Shown: positions 40,226 to 49,267 of the stretch, in pieces
Position numbering within the stretch: position 1 is the stretch's first letter
Layout: every line of letters starts with the position of its first letter
Assembly (NCBI GenBank): GCA_934234055.1
Contig: CAKQGY010000006.1
Coordinates: 22,018 to 86,017 of the forward strand
Source: an uncultured Alphaproteobacteria bacterium
GTDB taxonomy: Bacteria > Pseudomonadota > Alphaproteobacteria > CAAHEQ01 > UBA3637
Direction of reading: 5' to 3'
DNA: 64,000 nt
The notes under the pieces: model-generated
The model's input: the letters and a program-made list of their open reading frames with translations, nothing else
What the model was told of the DNA's origin: nothing
The model's database searches: none
Position numbers and translations under genes: made by a program

Positions 40226-42271
40226 ATGAATCTACGCACACTTAGTTTCTATTTGAAAAGATACAAAAATTGGATTATTGCGCTGGTTATTTTTACCATA
40301 GCGTTCGCTTGCTCTATGTTTGTCAGTTACGAATGGAGTTCGCGCTTTTTATACAAAGACACCTTTCGGGTTGAGTTTGTTTTTGAGACTTTGTCGCACG
40401 CCCTATTTCTGTATAGCAGTATTATCACTCTGTCCATAGCGTTGATTTGCTTGGTGCGTATACTGGGCTTTTTCCATAAAAAAGATGTTGAGATTCTGCT
40501 GGAAAATACACGGCGTGAACTTCAAGCCGAAAATGACGTCTTATCCAATCGGTTGCGCTATTTTTTGACGGTGATGAATCAGGCTCCTGCGGGCTTTTTG
40601 GTAACACGAGGGGGGCGCATTGTTCAATGCAATGTGGCGATGAATCCGTTCTTGGCGACCACGCCCGAGGCCGCCATCGGCAAACGCCCGGATCGTGTCT
40701 TTCCGAATCGTGAAGAAATCAGCAAGGTTTTTGATAAAAGTATGACGATCTTAAAACGACGTCCGACAGCTATTTTGCAGGCGCAACTGACCAAGCGTGA
40801 CGGCAATCGGACATTGTATCAGGTTCTGTCATTTCCTCTGGAAAAAGGCAAACTTCAAAAGGGAATTGCTTGGATTTTTCAGGATTTTTCGGCCGAAGCG
40901 TGGAACATAGAACTGGAAAAATATTATCAGACAATTTTTCGGGTGCTTAGCTTGTTACACGATTTTAATGATGTAGATGATGACTATGAATTGTTGCATC
41001 GGGTTTTGAATGAAATTATAGGCATTTATGGTTTGAAAACCGGTTATTTCTTGAATTATTATGACAAAAAATTACATGTCAAATTTGCAGTTGGTGATGA
41101 TTTGGTTTTCCCCTTTGTGCGTCAGGAAATTGATATGCATGACCCGAGCTTTAAAGATATTGCTGTCGTTCGGGCGTTTATGACACAACACGCAGTTGGG
41201 TTTAGCGATATTCGTGATATTCCGTATTATCGGGAATCGTTTCGCCGTCGCAGTCGTAAAACAGTGATGTCTACCTATGCTTTCCCAATTATTATAGAGG
41301 GAAAAGTTGAGGGTGTTGTCAGCCTCTATGGTCATAAAGTGGACTTTTTCTCGGGGAGCTTGATTTTCAGGTTGCAGCAATTATTGTCTGAAATATGTGA
41401 AAATATCGGTCTGATTCGCTTACGTCGACGGACACAACGTGCAATTCATCAATACGAAGAGCGGTTGCGTGTCCAGATCCACGAATTAGAAGAAAATAAG
41501 GTCGAAATGCAAAAACAGGCTGTCGTTTTGACGGAGGCTCGTGCTACGGCTGAACGTGCTAACCGATCTAAATCCGAGTTTATTGCAAATATGAGCCATG
41601 AACTCCGCACGCCTTTGAATGCGATTCTGGGCTTTTCCGAGGCAATGGTTTCCGAAACATTCGGTCCTTTGCCTAAACAGTACAAAGAATATACCCAGTA
41701 TGTTTATTCCAGTGGGCAATATCTGCTGTCGTTAATCAATGATATTTTGGATTTGTCCAGTATTGAAGGTGGCCGTCCCAAGTTAAAGGATACCGATATT
41801 GATGTAGGAGCTTTGATGACTTCCGTTATGGATGTGGTCCATTGCTATCCGGGCGGTTCGGATCGCAAGATGACCTATCGTATTCGCCCGAAATCGCTGC
41901 ACGTCCTGATGGATGAGCGGTCTTTGAAACAGATTTTGCTGAATATTTTATCTAATGCAATTAAGTTTACCGAAGATAATGGCGAAATTGATGTGCAAGT
42001 GGGGCTGACTTCAAAGGGCGAGCTGAAAATTGTTGTGCGGGATAATGGCATCGGTATTCCCAAAGAGAGAATTAAGGACCTTTTCCAGCCGTTTAGCCAG
42101 ATTGAAAATGTGATGACTCGTCGGCATCAGGGCAGTGGTCTGGGTCTGGTGTTGGTGAAACGATTGACAGAATTGCAACAAGGAACAGTCAATTTAGATA
42201 GTAAAGAGGGTGTTGGCACGCGTGTGACATTGATGTTCCCGGCCGAACGTGTTTTATTAGAAAGGAAGTAA
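40226..42271 (+). CDS. membrane sensor histidine kinase
   Basis: 681 aa. Two membrane helices near residues 14-32 and 60-80, a coiled linker to about 105, a PAS-like domain (about 107-195, TVMNQAPAGFLVTRGGRIVQCN), a GAF-like region (about 235-390), a coiled coil, then HisKA with NMSHELRTPLN (His near 457). The HATPase domain has the N-box LNILSNAIKFT near 575, DNGIGIP near 605 and GSGLGL near 640. The short periplasmic loop suggests sensing mostly by cytoplasmic domains or by partner. The following gene, 2 bases away, encodes a periplasmic binding protein that may supply the signal. No response regulator is adjacent. Confidence 0.93.
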   Translation: MNLRTLSFYLKRYKNWIIALVIFTIAFACSMFVSYEWSSRFLYKDTFRVEFVFETLSHALFLYSSIITLSIALICLVRILGFFHKKDVEILLENTRRELQAENDVLSNRLRYFLTVMNQAPAGFLVTRGGRIVQCNVAMNPFLATTPEAAIGKRPDRVFPNREEISKVFDKSMTILKRRPTAILQAQLTKRDGNRTLYQVLSFPLEKGKLQKGIAWIFQDFSAEAWNIELEKYYQTIFRVLSLLHDFNDVDDDYELLHRVLNEIIGIYGLKTGYFLNYYDKKLHVKFAVGDDLVFPFVRQEIDMHDPSFKDIAVVRAFMTQHAVGFSDIRDIPYYRESFRRRSRKTVMSTYAFPIIIEGKVEGVVSLYGHKVDFFSGSLIFRLQQLLSEICENIGLIRLRRRTQRAIHQYEERLRVQIHELEENKVEMQKQAVVLTEARATAERANRSKSEFIANMSHELRTPLNAILGFSEAMVSETFGPLPKQYKEYTQYVYSSGQYLLSLINDILDLSSIEGGRPKLKDTDIDVGALMTSVMDVVHCYPGGSDRKMTYRIRPKSLHVLMDERSLKQILLNILSNAIKFTEDNGEIDVQVGLTSKGELKIVVRDNGIGIPKERIKDLFQPFSQIENVMTRRHQGSGLGLVLVKRLTELQQGTVNLDSKEGVGTRVTLMFPAERVLLERK

Positions 42272-42273
42272 AA

Positions 42274-43221
42274 ATGCAATTAAAACAATGGGGCTTGGCC
42301 TTTTGTGTTATGCTGATGTGTTGCGGGGTGTGGGCACAGTCTACCTACATCGGAACACAACAACAGAAAGGAAAAGTCGAAAAAACGAAGCAAACCATCC
42401 CCGATGGAGCCTGTGGCAGTGGTATGTATCCGGTGCGTTTGACCAGTTATGTGACAAACCCGCCGTTCGGCTGGGTGGAGCAGGTGCGTGACGGTGAGGG
42501 TAATGTGTCTTATGCCCAAAAGGGATATGCCGTTGAGCTGATTCAAAGACTTTTGAAAAAACACGATATTTATGCTCGCTCGGTTGGATTCCTAACGGAT
42601 TCCGAAGCCCTCTCGGCGTTATCTTCCACAAAAGCCGATATGTATGTCGGGGCGTATTACGAACCGAAGTTGCGTTTGGCGGGCCATATTTATTTAACGC
42701 CGTCTTTTGTGCAAAATACGATTTCTCTGATTATGCTGAAAAACTCGGATAAAGTTGTTTCGGGATTTGATGATTTGATCGGCCTGAAAGGGATTATGCG
42801 TGCAGATGAACGTTTCTATGAATATGTATATCCGCTGTTGCCCAAAACGACCAATATCACGGTTGTACCGGATTCCAAAGAGGCGTTTACGCAATTGCTG
42901 ATGGGGCAGGCTGACTATATGATTGCAAGCCCTTATTCAACCGAGGCCGAGGCTCGTCGTTTCAAAGTTAATGATCGGATTAAAATGTCCACGCTTCCTT
43001 TGAACGGTCAGGGCCTTTTTGTGGTCATTTCGGGGCGAAGTGAGTGTCGCGGTCTGGCGCAATTGTTGGCACGCGAACTTAAAGCCTATATTCAGGATCC
43101 TGCTGCGGTTCATGCGGATATTATGACTTATGTCAATAATTGGGGAGAGAATTTCCGTTCGGCACCGTCCTTGCTGACCGAATTACCCAAACAGAAAGAC
43201 ACTGAAAAAACTGAAAAATAA
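42274..43221 (+). CDS. periplasmic solute-binding protein (family 3-like)
   Basis: 315 aa. Signal peptide MQLKQWGLAFCVMLMCCGVWA. The mature protein has the order of family 3 binding proteins: PPFGW near 70, GYAVELIQRLLKKH, ALSSTKADMYVG, a hinge region with DDLIGLKGIM and FTQLLMGQADYMIAS. Binds a small solute, perhaps an amino acid. No ABC permease genes follow; it is squeezed between the kinase and queA, which hints that it senses for the kinase. Confidence 0.85.
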   Translation: MQLKQWGLAFCVMLMCCGVWAQSTYIGTQQQKGKVEKTKQTIPDGACGSGMYPVRLTSYVTNPPFGWVEQVRDGEGNVSYAQKGYAVELIQRLLKKHDIYARSVGFLTDSEALSALSSTKADMYVGAYYEPKLRLAGHIYLTPSFVQNTISLIMLKNSDKVVSGFDDLIGLKGIMRADERFYEYVYPLLPKTTNITVVPDSKEAFTQLLMGQADYMIASPYSTEAEARRFKVNDRIKMSTLPLNGQGLFVVISGRSECRGLAQLLARELKAYIQDPAAVHADIMTYVNNWGENFRSAPSLLTELPKQKDTEKTEK

Positions 43222-43222
43222 G

Positions 43223-44263
43223 ATGAAAACAGATATATTTACTTTTGATATGCCCGAGGATTTAATTGCCAATTATCCGGCTGAACCGCGGGATTCGGCG
43301 CGCTTGCTGCACATATTGCCGGACGGCTCTGTGGCGGATAAAACAGTGGCGGACTTGGATCAATTGCTGCGTCCTGATGATGTGCTGGTCTTTAATGATA
43401 CCAAGGTTATTCCGGCTCGATTGTATGGTATGCGTGGGGCGGCTAAAATTGAGCTGACTTTGTTTAAGCAGGAAAATCTATCCGATTGGACAACTTTAAT
43501 TAAAAACGCTCGACGCCTGAAAATCGGGGATATAATCACCTTTACCGATAATTTTTCGGCAACGGTGTTGGCTAAAAACGAATCAGGGGCTGTTGTTGTG
43601 CGGTTTAATAAGTCGGGTGCTGATTTAATGGCTGCATTGCATCGGGTTGGCACGATGCCACTGCCACCTTATATTAAACGTGCGCGCGGAGGATTGGAGT
43701 CGGATAAGGCCGATTATCAAACTATTTATGCTTGTCACGAGGGGGCAGTTGCTGCGCCGACGGCAGGGCTGCATTTTACGCCGGCTTTATTTGAACGCCT
43801 GGATCAAAAAGGGATAGAGCGGTTATTTGTGACGTTGCATGTCGGCGGCGGCACATTTTTGCCGGTGAAAGTGGATGATACGGACAATCATAAAATGCAT
43901 GCCGAGTTTGGTGTTTTAACTCAATCTGTGGCTGATAAAATCAATGCAGCCAAGCGGGCAGGGCGTCGCATTGTAACGGTTGGGACAACATCGCTGCGGT
44001 TGCTGGAATCGGCGACGGACGAATCGGGCGTTGTTCATGCATTTGAGGGAGAAACTCGTATTTTCATCACCCCGGGGTATCGCTTTCGGGCAACCGATGC
44101 GATGTTCACAAACTTCCATTTGTCGGGCTCTACATTATTTATGCTGGTATGCGCTTTTGCGGGAATTGATGTGATGAAAAGAGTCTATCAGTATGCCATA
44201 GCGAATCGCTATCGCTTTTTCTCGTATGGTGATGCGTGTTTAATAGAAAAACAAGTGCGCTAA
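43223..44263 (+). CDS. queA: QueA, SAM:tRNA ribosyltransferase-isomerase
   Basis: 346 aa, typical length. It transfers the ribosyl part of SAM to preQ1 in tRNA to make epoxyqueuosine. Family landmarks: FTFDMPEDLIANYPAEPRDSAR at the N-terminus (in parts), LVFNDTKVIPARL, VAAPTAGLHFTP, VTLHVGGGTFLPVK and TNFHLSGSTLFMLV. One base after the preceding gene; no obvious separate promoter. Converges on 44260 with a 4-base overlap. Confidence 0.97.
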   Translation: MKTDIFTFDMPEDLIANYPAEPRDSARLLHILPDGSVADKTVADLDQLLRPDDVLVFNDTKVIPARLYGMRGAAKIELTLFKQENLSDWTTLIKNARRLKIGDIITFTDNFSATVLAKNESGAVVVRFNKSGADLMAALHRVGTMPLPPYIKRARGGLESDKADYQTIYACHEGAVAAPTAGLHFTPALFERLDQKGIERLFVTLHVGGGTFLPVKVDDTDNHKMHAEFGVLTQSVADKINAAKRAGRRIVTVGTTSLRLLESATDESGVVHAFEGETRIFITPGYRFRATDAMFTNFHLSGSTLFMLVCAFAGIDVMKRVYQYAIANRYRFFSYGDACLIEKQVR

Positions 44264-44949
44264 CTGTTGTTTCGTCCCGAATAGAGTAGGGCAAACAAGC
44301 TGAGCCCCGCGGCCAAAGTAATGGTCGTTCCCAGTGCCAGACCATGACCCGAGAAGATCAACAAGACATTCAGGATGATCATAGCAGTCCAGCCCACAGA
44401 ACTGCTGCGGCAAACAGTGCTTGACGGCTGAGTTTTTCGCAACGCCCACAGGCAGAAACGTGTTAACCAATAGGTTGCCCCGTATCCCAGCCATAGCAAA
44501 GCAAACCACAATCCTCCGATCAGAAGTGTCAGGTTTCGTGCCGATGTTTTCAGCATATCATTGATCGTTTCGGGCGTGACGGCAATTGTCTCGGTCGGCA
44601 GAGTATATTCCTGCGTTATGTCGGTCGAAGTCAGAAAAATTTGATTGTGGGTGATAAAAATGCCGTCTTTGTCCGGGCGCACATAGTCCGGTTTTGTATT
44701 GATGGATAAAACCGTATTGGAATAAGGAATCGCCTGCTCCCAGGAAATTTCTTGCTCAATTTTACCATTTTGAATTTCAAATTCCGGCACCGCGGCAACA
44801 AAGGATTGCACCTCGGGCAAAGTTCGAAATTGAGACGCCGCACCCCAAACCAGCAAAGCAATAATTCCTGAAAAAATGAAAAAGAAAAGCGCCAAAAACC
44901 GAAAGTGAAACGGTTGCACACTTTGAATATACAGGCTGACTTTATCCAT
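44260..44949 (-). CDS. DUF1189-like membrane protein
   Basis: 229 aa from ATG 44949 with GGGGTAAAT upstream (a longer start at 44964 is possible). Topology: an N-terminal helix (FLALFFFIFSGIIALLVWG), an extracytoplasmic domain of about 100 residues (FEIQNGKIEQEISWEQAIPY, FITHNQIFLTSTD), then three helices (LLIGGLWFALLWLGYG, AMIILNVLLIFSGHGLALG, LAAGLSLFALLYS). The layout and the LPEVQSFV..P.F.I..G pattern recall DUF1189 proteins. Function unknown. Confidence 0.72.
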   Translation of the reverse strand: MDKVSLYIQSVQPFHFRFLALFFFIFSGIIALLVWGAASQFRTLPEVQSFVAAVPEFEIQNGKIEQEISWEQAIPYSNTVLSINTKPDYVRPDKDGIFITHNQIFLTSTDITQEYTLPTETIAVTPETINDMLKTSARNLTLLIGGLWFALLWLGYGATYWLTRFCLWALRKTQPSSTVCRSSSVGWTAMIILNVLLIFSGHGLALGTTITLAAGLSLFALLYSGRNNS

Positions 44950-44967
44950 ATTTACCCCGCACAAGAT

Positions 44968-44996
44968 ACAAAAAGGGATAGGAAAACCCTATCCCT
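44968..44996 (-). terminator. terminator of the DUF2934 gene
   Basis: AGGGATAGG (44974-44982) pairs with CCTATCCCT (44988-44996), with TTTTTGT following on the minus strand. Confidence 0.75.
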
Positions 44997-45009
44997 GATG
45001 ACTCAAAAA

Positions 45010-45339
45010 TTACTTTTTGATACCGTAAAACGGCTTGGCCATAACCGGTTTGGTCGGTTTCAAAGAACCGGCCTTTTTGCTCAGGTTATTCATGATAACC
45101 GGCTTGGACACAATATTTAAAGAAGAGGCTTTGGCCCCGACTTTTTTCGTTGCTTTTTTGGAAACAACGGATTTTGTGGCTTTCTTGCAAGAAGCCTTGG
45201 CGCAAGAATTGCTCATACCGAACAATTGATTGCAAGCTTGTTGCCAGAATTCTTTTTCACGACCTTGCGGGCAGCCGGCGTTTTGCCAGATGTAATAAGC
45301 CGCAACGCGAATGTGTTCTTCGTTGATGTTGTTTGTCAT
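45010..45339 (-). CDS. DUF2934 domain protein with Lys-rich tail
   Basis: 109 aa, ATG 45339 after AAGGAGTATTAC. The N-terminal 40 residues (HIRVAAYYIWQNAGCPQGRE, then KEFWQQACNQ) match the short DUF2934 helix motif. The remaining 65 residues are Lys/Ala/Ser-rich with CAKASCKKATKS and repeated SKKA/TKK units, like a histone H1-type tail. DNA binding is plausible but not shown. Monocistronic. Confidence 0.82.
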   Translation of the reverse strand: MTNNINEEHIRVAAYYIWQNAGCPQGREKEFWQQACNQLFGMSNSCAKASCKKATKSVVSKKATKKVGAKASSLNIVSKPVIMNNLSKKAGSLKPTKPVMAKPFYGIKK

Positions 45340-45438
45340 TGTAATACTCCTTAAAAATGAAACACAAGCCTAATATAACACGCATTTTTTCAAAATGCAA
45401 TAGGTTATTTAATTATTTTTCAAAAAGTTATACGAGGG

Positions 45439-46737
45439 TTATTTGACGATTTTTGACCGGATAACAGACAAGGGTGGTAATTTTTCCAACATATTGAAAT
45501 TACACGGTATTTCAGCAGATTGTCCGATTCGACCTGATGAGATTTCAGCGATGGATTCTCCCGTTTTCCCGTCAAATAAAGCCTCTACGGTGATTTTAAT
45601 CGGCTCTAAACAAGTGGGAGACAGAGCCTCTAACACCATACCTGTTTGAATTTTGTGTTTAACTTCAACGATCAACCTGTTTTCCCGGTGTGCCAAAACC
45701 CGTCCGGTATAGCGCCATTCACCGGTGCTGGCCGAAATATCATAGCTTTGTGCTTCCGGCCCGGCATTTCCGTCCAAAAATCCGACCGTGTATCCTCGTG
45801 ATTGCAGGGTCATAATTTCGGCCATATAGGGATCCGGTGTCCAAGAATCCGGATCTTGAAACCAATCATCAATGGCATGACGATAGGCCCGTGCGGTAAT
45901 AGCGGCATAGTATTCGGATTTATTACGCCCCTCAATTTTGAACGAATCGATTCCGATCGGCAAAATTTCGTTCAGGCGCGGCAACCAGCATAAATCCCGT
46001 GAATTCATAATATAAGTGCCGTGCGAATCCTGATCAATTTGCATCAGCTGCCCGGGGCGATTTTCTTCTTCTAAAAAGAAAGTGTCTGTCGAATCGGGCG
46101 CGATCGGAGTGACTTGATAGGTTTTATATCGCCACCGGCAGGCATGTGCGCAATTTCCTTTATTTGCACTGCGCCCCGTCATAAAATTAGACATCAGACA
46201 CCGGCCTGAATAACTGACACACAGGGCCCCGTGCACAAAAGTTTCCAGCCGGATATCAGGACAATCTTGGCGAATCTGGGCAATCTCGGTCAAGGGAACT
46301 TCGCGCCCCAAGACACACAGAGCCGCCCCTTGTTTTTGCCAAAACCGAACGGTCAAGGACGAACAAACATTGGCCTGCGTTGAAATATGGCGTGGTAATC
46401 CCGGTAATTTTTGCCCGATTAAATCAAAGACACCGGGATCGGCTACAATCACACCGTCTGGATTTAATTCCGTCAAGTGATCGATAAACTCTTGCAACCG
46501 CGGAATATCGTGGTTGTGCGTAAACAGATTGATTGTCAGATAAACTTTTTTGCCCCGATCATGTGCATAGGCGATCCCGGCCTTCATTTCATCCAATGTG
46601 AACGAAGTCTTATTACGCAAAGAAACCGCCGGCATACCGGCATAAACCGCATCGGCTCCATACAAAAATGCCGTTTTCAGGCGTTCCAAAGACCCCGCCG
46701 GCAACAACAATTCCGGTTTTTTAAGTGGCTTATTCAT
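45439..46737 (-). CDS. U32 peptidase-family protein (TrhP/YegQ-like)
   Basis: 432 aa. PELLLPAGSLERLKTAFLYGADAVYAG at the start (in parts), VHGALCVSYSGRCLMSNFM, NKGNCAHACRW with Fe-S-type cysteines, and FKIEGRNKSEYY are all U32 signatures. Members of the YegQ/TrhP branch are needed for hydroxylation of wobble uridine in tRNA using prephenate. The N-terminal TIM-barrel plus C-terminal beta domain fits that branch. The ATG overlaps the stop of the EAL gene by 8 bases. Confidence 0.92.
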   Translation of the reverse strand: MNKPLKKPELLLPAGSLERLKTAFLYGADAVYAGMPAVSLRNKTSFTLDEMKAGIAYAHDRGKKVYLTINLFTHNHDIPRLQEFIDHLTELNPDGVIVADPGVFDLIGQKLPGLPRHISTQANVCSSLTVRFWQKQGAALCVLGREVPLTEIAQIRQDCPDIRLETFVHGALCVSYSGRCLMSNFMTGRSANKGNCAHACRWRYKTYQVTPIAPDSTDTFFLEEENRPGQLMQIDQDSHGTYIMNSRDLCWLPRLNEILPIGIDSFKIEGRNKSEYYAAITARAYRHAIDDWFQDPDSWTPDPYMAEIMTLQSRGYTVGFLDGNAGPEAQSYDISASTGEWRYTGRVLAHRENRLIVEVKHKIQTGMVLEALSPTCLEPIKITVEALFDGKTGESIAEISSGRIGQSAEIPCNFNMLEKLPPLSVIRSKIVK

Positions 46738-47566
46738 TGGAGCCGGAAGTTTGTTTGCTTTGACGCGAGCGTAAGAACGAAATCAACATCGGCAGCGGCA
46801 GCGGACGTGAAAACAAAAAGCCTTGCCCGTAATCGCAGCCGTTTTCTTTCAGCCATTTTTCCTGCTCGGGTAATTCAATCCCTTCGGCCAAAACGGTCAG
46901 ATCCAGGGCATGTCCCAAATCAATAATCGTGCGCAAAATTACCTGATTGCTGGGTTTTGAGAACATATCTTTGACAAACTCGCGATCAATTTTTAGCTTG
47001 TGTGTATCCAGATCTTTCAAATAATTAAATGACGCGTGCCCTGATCCGAAATCGTCAATAGAGATTTTAATCCCATTTTGCCGGATAGATTTGAGCATAT
47101 CAAACTCGGGGCTTGGATTTTTAAGCGTCCCCGTCTCTGTCAGCTCACATTCATAGCTGTCCGGTGTAATTTCATATTTGGCCATCATTTTTTGAATCTG
47201 ATCCAACAGACCGGCATCTTTTAATTGAACGGTTGAGATGTTGACCGACATAAACAAGTCCGAAAATCCCAAAGCATGTAATTCTTTTAAGTCGTGCAGA
47301 GATTGATTCAACAAGAAAGGCGTGAATTCATTGATCATACCGGTCTTTTCCAAGACAGGGATAAATTCGTCCGGCGGAATAATACCGTTTGGGCTTTCCC
47401 AACGAATCAACGCTTCCACACCCTTGGCGACTCCGGTTTTCAAGTCCCATTCGGGCTGATAATAAAAGACAAACTCATTATTATTCAAGGCTCTGCGCAG
47501 ATCGGTTGTCCCGATAATACGTTGCCGCGGCGCGAACAGTTTTTGAATAAGTGTTAAAAAGCTCAT
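46730..47566 (-). CDS. EAL-domain c-di-GMP phosphodiesterase
   Basis: 278 aa from ATG 47566 (GAGG upstream). The domain covers nearly the whole protein: FYYQPEWDLKTG, GVEALIRWESP (the EAL motif), SVNISTVQLKD, CELTETGTL, SIDDFGSGHASFNYL and VLAEGIELPEQ, ending with GQGFLFSRPLP. All metal and catalytic positions that I can identify look intact, so it should hydrolyse cyclic di-GMP in the cytoplasm. No sensor domain is attached. Coupled to the U32 gene downstream. Confidence 0.93.
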   Translation of the reverse strand: MSFLTLIQKLFAPRQRIIGTTDLRRALNNNEFVFYYQPEWDLKTGVAKGVEALIRWESPNGIIPPDEFIPVLEKTGMINEFTPFLLNQSLHDLKELHALGFSDLFMSVNISTVQLKDAGLLDQIQKMMAKYEITPDSYECELTETGTLKNPSPEFDMLKSIRQNGIKISIDDFGSGHASFNYLKDLDTHKLKIDREFVKDMFSKPSNQVILRTIIDLGHALDLTVLAEGIELPEQEKWLKENGCDYGQGFLFSRPLPLPMLISFLRSRQSKQTSGSNE

Positions 47567-47646
47567 ATAAAACCTCATTATTATTTAACGAATACTTCCT
47601 TTATACACCGACTTTTTTAAAAAAGCACGTTTTTTTTGAAAAAACA

Positions 47647-47676
47647 TTACACTTTTTTTATTTTTTCGTTTATAAT
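47647..47676 (+). promoter_or_regulatory. promoter of gpmI operon
   Basis: TTACAC 47647-47652, 18-base spacer, TATAAT 47671-47676, about 50 bases before the ATG. Confidence 0.6.
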
Positions 47677-47727
47677 AGCGAACAGATAAATAAAAAACGA
47701 TATAGTATCAGAAAGGAAAAATGAAAA

Positions 47728-49263
47728 ATGTCTAGACCAAAACCAGTAGTTTTATGTGTGTTGGACGGTTGGGGATACCGTGCCGACAAAGAAAATAACG
47801 CCATAGAGATGGCCAATGCCCCGGTGTGGCACAACTTGATCAAGGAATATCCGACCGCGATGATTCAAACATCGGGTTTGGCCGTGGGGCTGCCTGCGGG
47901 GCAAATGGGGAATTCCGAAGTCGGCCATACGAATCTGGGTGCCGGCCGCGTCGTAATGCAGGATTTACCGCGCATTGACGCGGCGATTGCCGACGGATCG
48001 TTGGCGTCCAATCCGGTGTTGACGCATTTGATTGACGCTTTGAAACAAAGTCAAGGCGCCTGCCATTTAATGGGGCTGTTGGGCCCCGGTGGTGTGCATG
48101 CCAAGCAGGATCATATTGTTGCCTTGGCGCGTATTTTGGATAAGGCCGGCGTGCCGGTGATTATTCACGGCTTTTTGGACGGGCGCGATACCCCGCCCGA
48201 TTCGGCTCGGGGGTTTGTGGCCGAGTTGGAAAAAGATATTGCCGATTTGTCGCATGTGAAGATCGGGACTTTATCCGGCCGGTATTATGCGATGGATCGT
48301 GATAATCGGTGGGAACGCGTGGACAAAGCCTATCTTGCCCTGGTCAATGCCGATGCACCGCGTTTTGATACGGCCGATTCGGCGATTGCCGATTCGTATG
48401 CCCATCAAGTGTTTGACGAATTTATGATTCCGGCCGTCATCGGTGATTACCAGGGTATGCACGACGGTGATGCCGTGATTATGGCGAACTATCGCTCGGA
48501 TCGGGCGCGTGAGATTACTCGAATGCTGCTGCAACCGGACTTTACTTTGGCCGAGCGCGTTCGTGTCGTTCGCTTTGTGGCGGCCGTTGCCATGACCGAG
48601 TATTCGGTTGAGCACAACAAGTGGATGAAAGTGTTGTTCCCGCCCGAAGATTTAAAAAACATCTTTGGTGAAGTGGTGGCTGATGCGGGCTTGACGCAAT
48701 TGCGAATCGCAGAAACTGAAAAATATGCGCATGTCACGTTCTTCTTTAATGGCGGAAAAGAGACCCTTTTCCCCAATGAAGAACGAATCCTGGTTCCCAG
48801 TCCCAAAGTGGCAACTTATGACTTGAAACCCGAAATGTCGGCTTATGAAGTGACAGATAAACTGGTGGATGCGATCAACAACGATCGCTTTGATGTCATT
48901 ATTGTTAATTATGCCAATGGGGATATGGTGGGACATACCGGCGTTATGGCGGCGGCGATCAAGGCTGTGGAAGCCGTGGATTCCTGTGTCGGTCGTGTGG
49001 TTCAGGCTGTTAAGGCCAAAGGCGGTGTGATGTTTATCACTGCCGATCACGGTAATGCCGAACAAATGGTTGATCCCAAAACGGGAACCCCCTGGACCGC
49101 TCACACGGCCACGCCTGTCAAGGCTGTGCTTGTCAATGCACCGGCTGATGTCAAGGGATTATCCGATGGCCGTCTGTGCGATGTTGCTCCGACATTGTTA
49201 GAGATTTTGGGATTGCCGCAACCGCCGGAAATGAATGGACATTCCTTGTTGGTAAAGGGCTAG
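47728..49263 (+). CDS. gpmI: 2,3-bisphosphoglycerate-independent phosphoglycerate mutase
   Basis: 511 aa, full length. Interconverts 3- and 2-phosphoglycerate in glycolysis, Mn-dependent. The phosphoserine is S63 in MGNSEVGHTNLGAG; further metal ligands are in VLDGWG (start), VNYANGDMVGHTG and TADHGNAEQM. ATG 47728 with GAAAGGAAAAATGAAAA upstream. First gene of a run with an EnvC-like factor, ctpA and rppH, each separated by fewer than 15 bases. Confidence 0.97.
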   Translation: MSRPKPVVLCVLDGWGYRADKENNAIEMANAPVWHNLIKEYPTAMIQTSGLAVGLPAGQMGNSEVGHTNLGAGRVVMQDLPRIDAAIADGSLASNPVLTHLIDALKQSQGACHLMGLLGPGGVHAKQDHIVALARILDKAGVPVIIHGFLDGRDTPPDSARGFVAELEKDIADLSHVKIGTLSGRYYAMDRDNRWERVDKAYLALVNADAPRFDTADSAIADSYAHQVFDEFMIPAVIGDYQGMHDGDAVIMANYRSDRAREITRMLLQPDFTLAERVRVVRFVAAVAMTEYSVEHNKWMKVLFPPEDLKNIFGEVVADAGLTQLRIAETEKYAHVTFFFNGGKETLFPNEERILVPSPKVATYDLKPEMSAYEVTDKLVDAINNDRFDVIIVNYANGDMVGHTGVMAAAIKAVEAVDSCVGRVVQAVKAKGGVMFITADHGNAEQMVDPKTGTPWTAHTATPVKAVLVNAPADVKGLSDGRLCDVAPTLLEILGLPQPPEMNGHSLLVKG

Positions 49264-49267
49264 TCTC

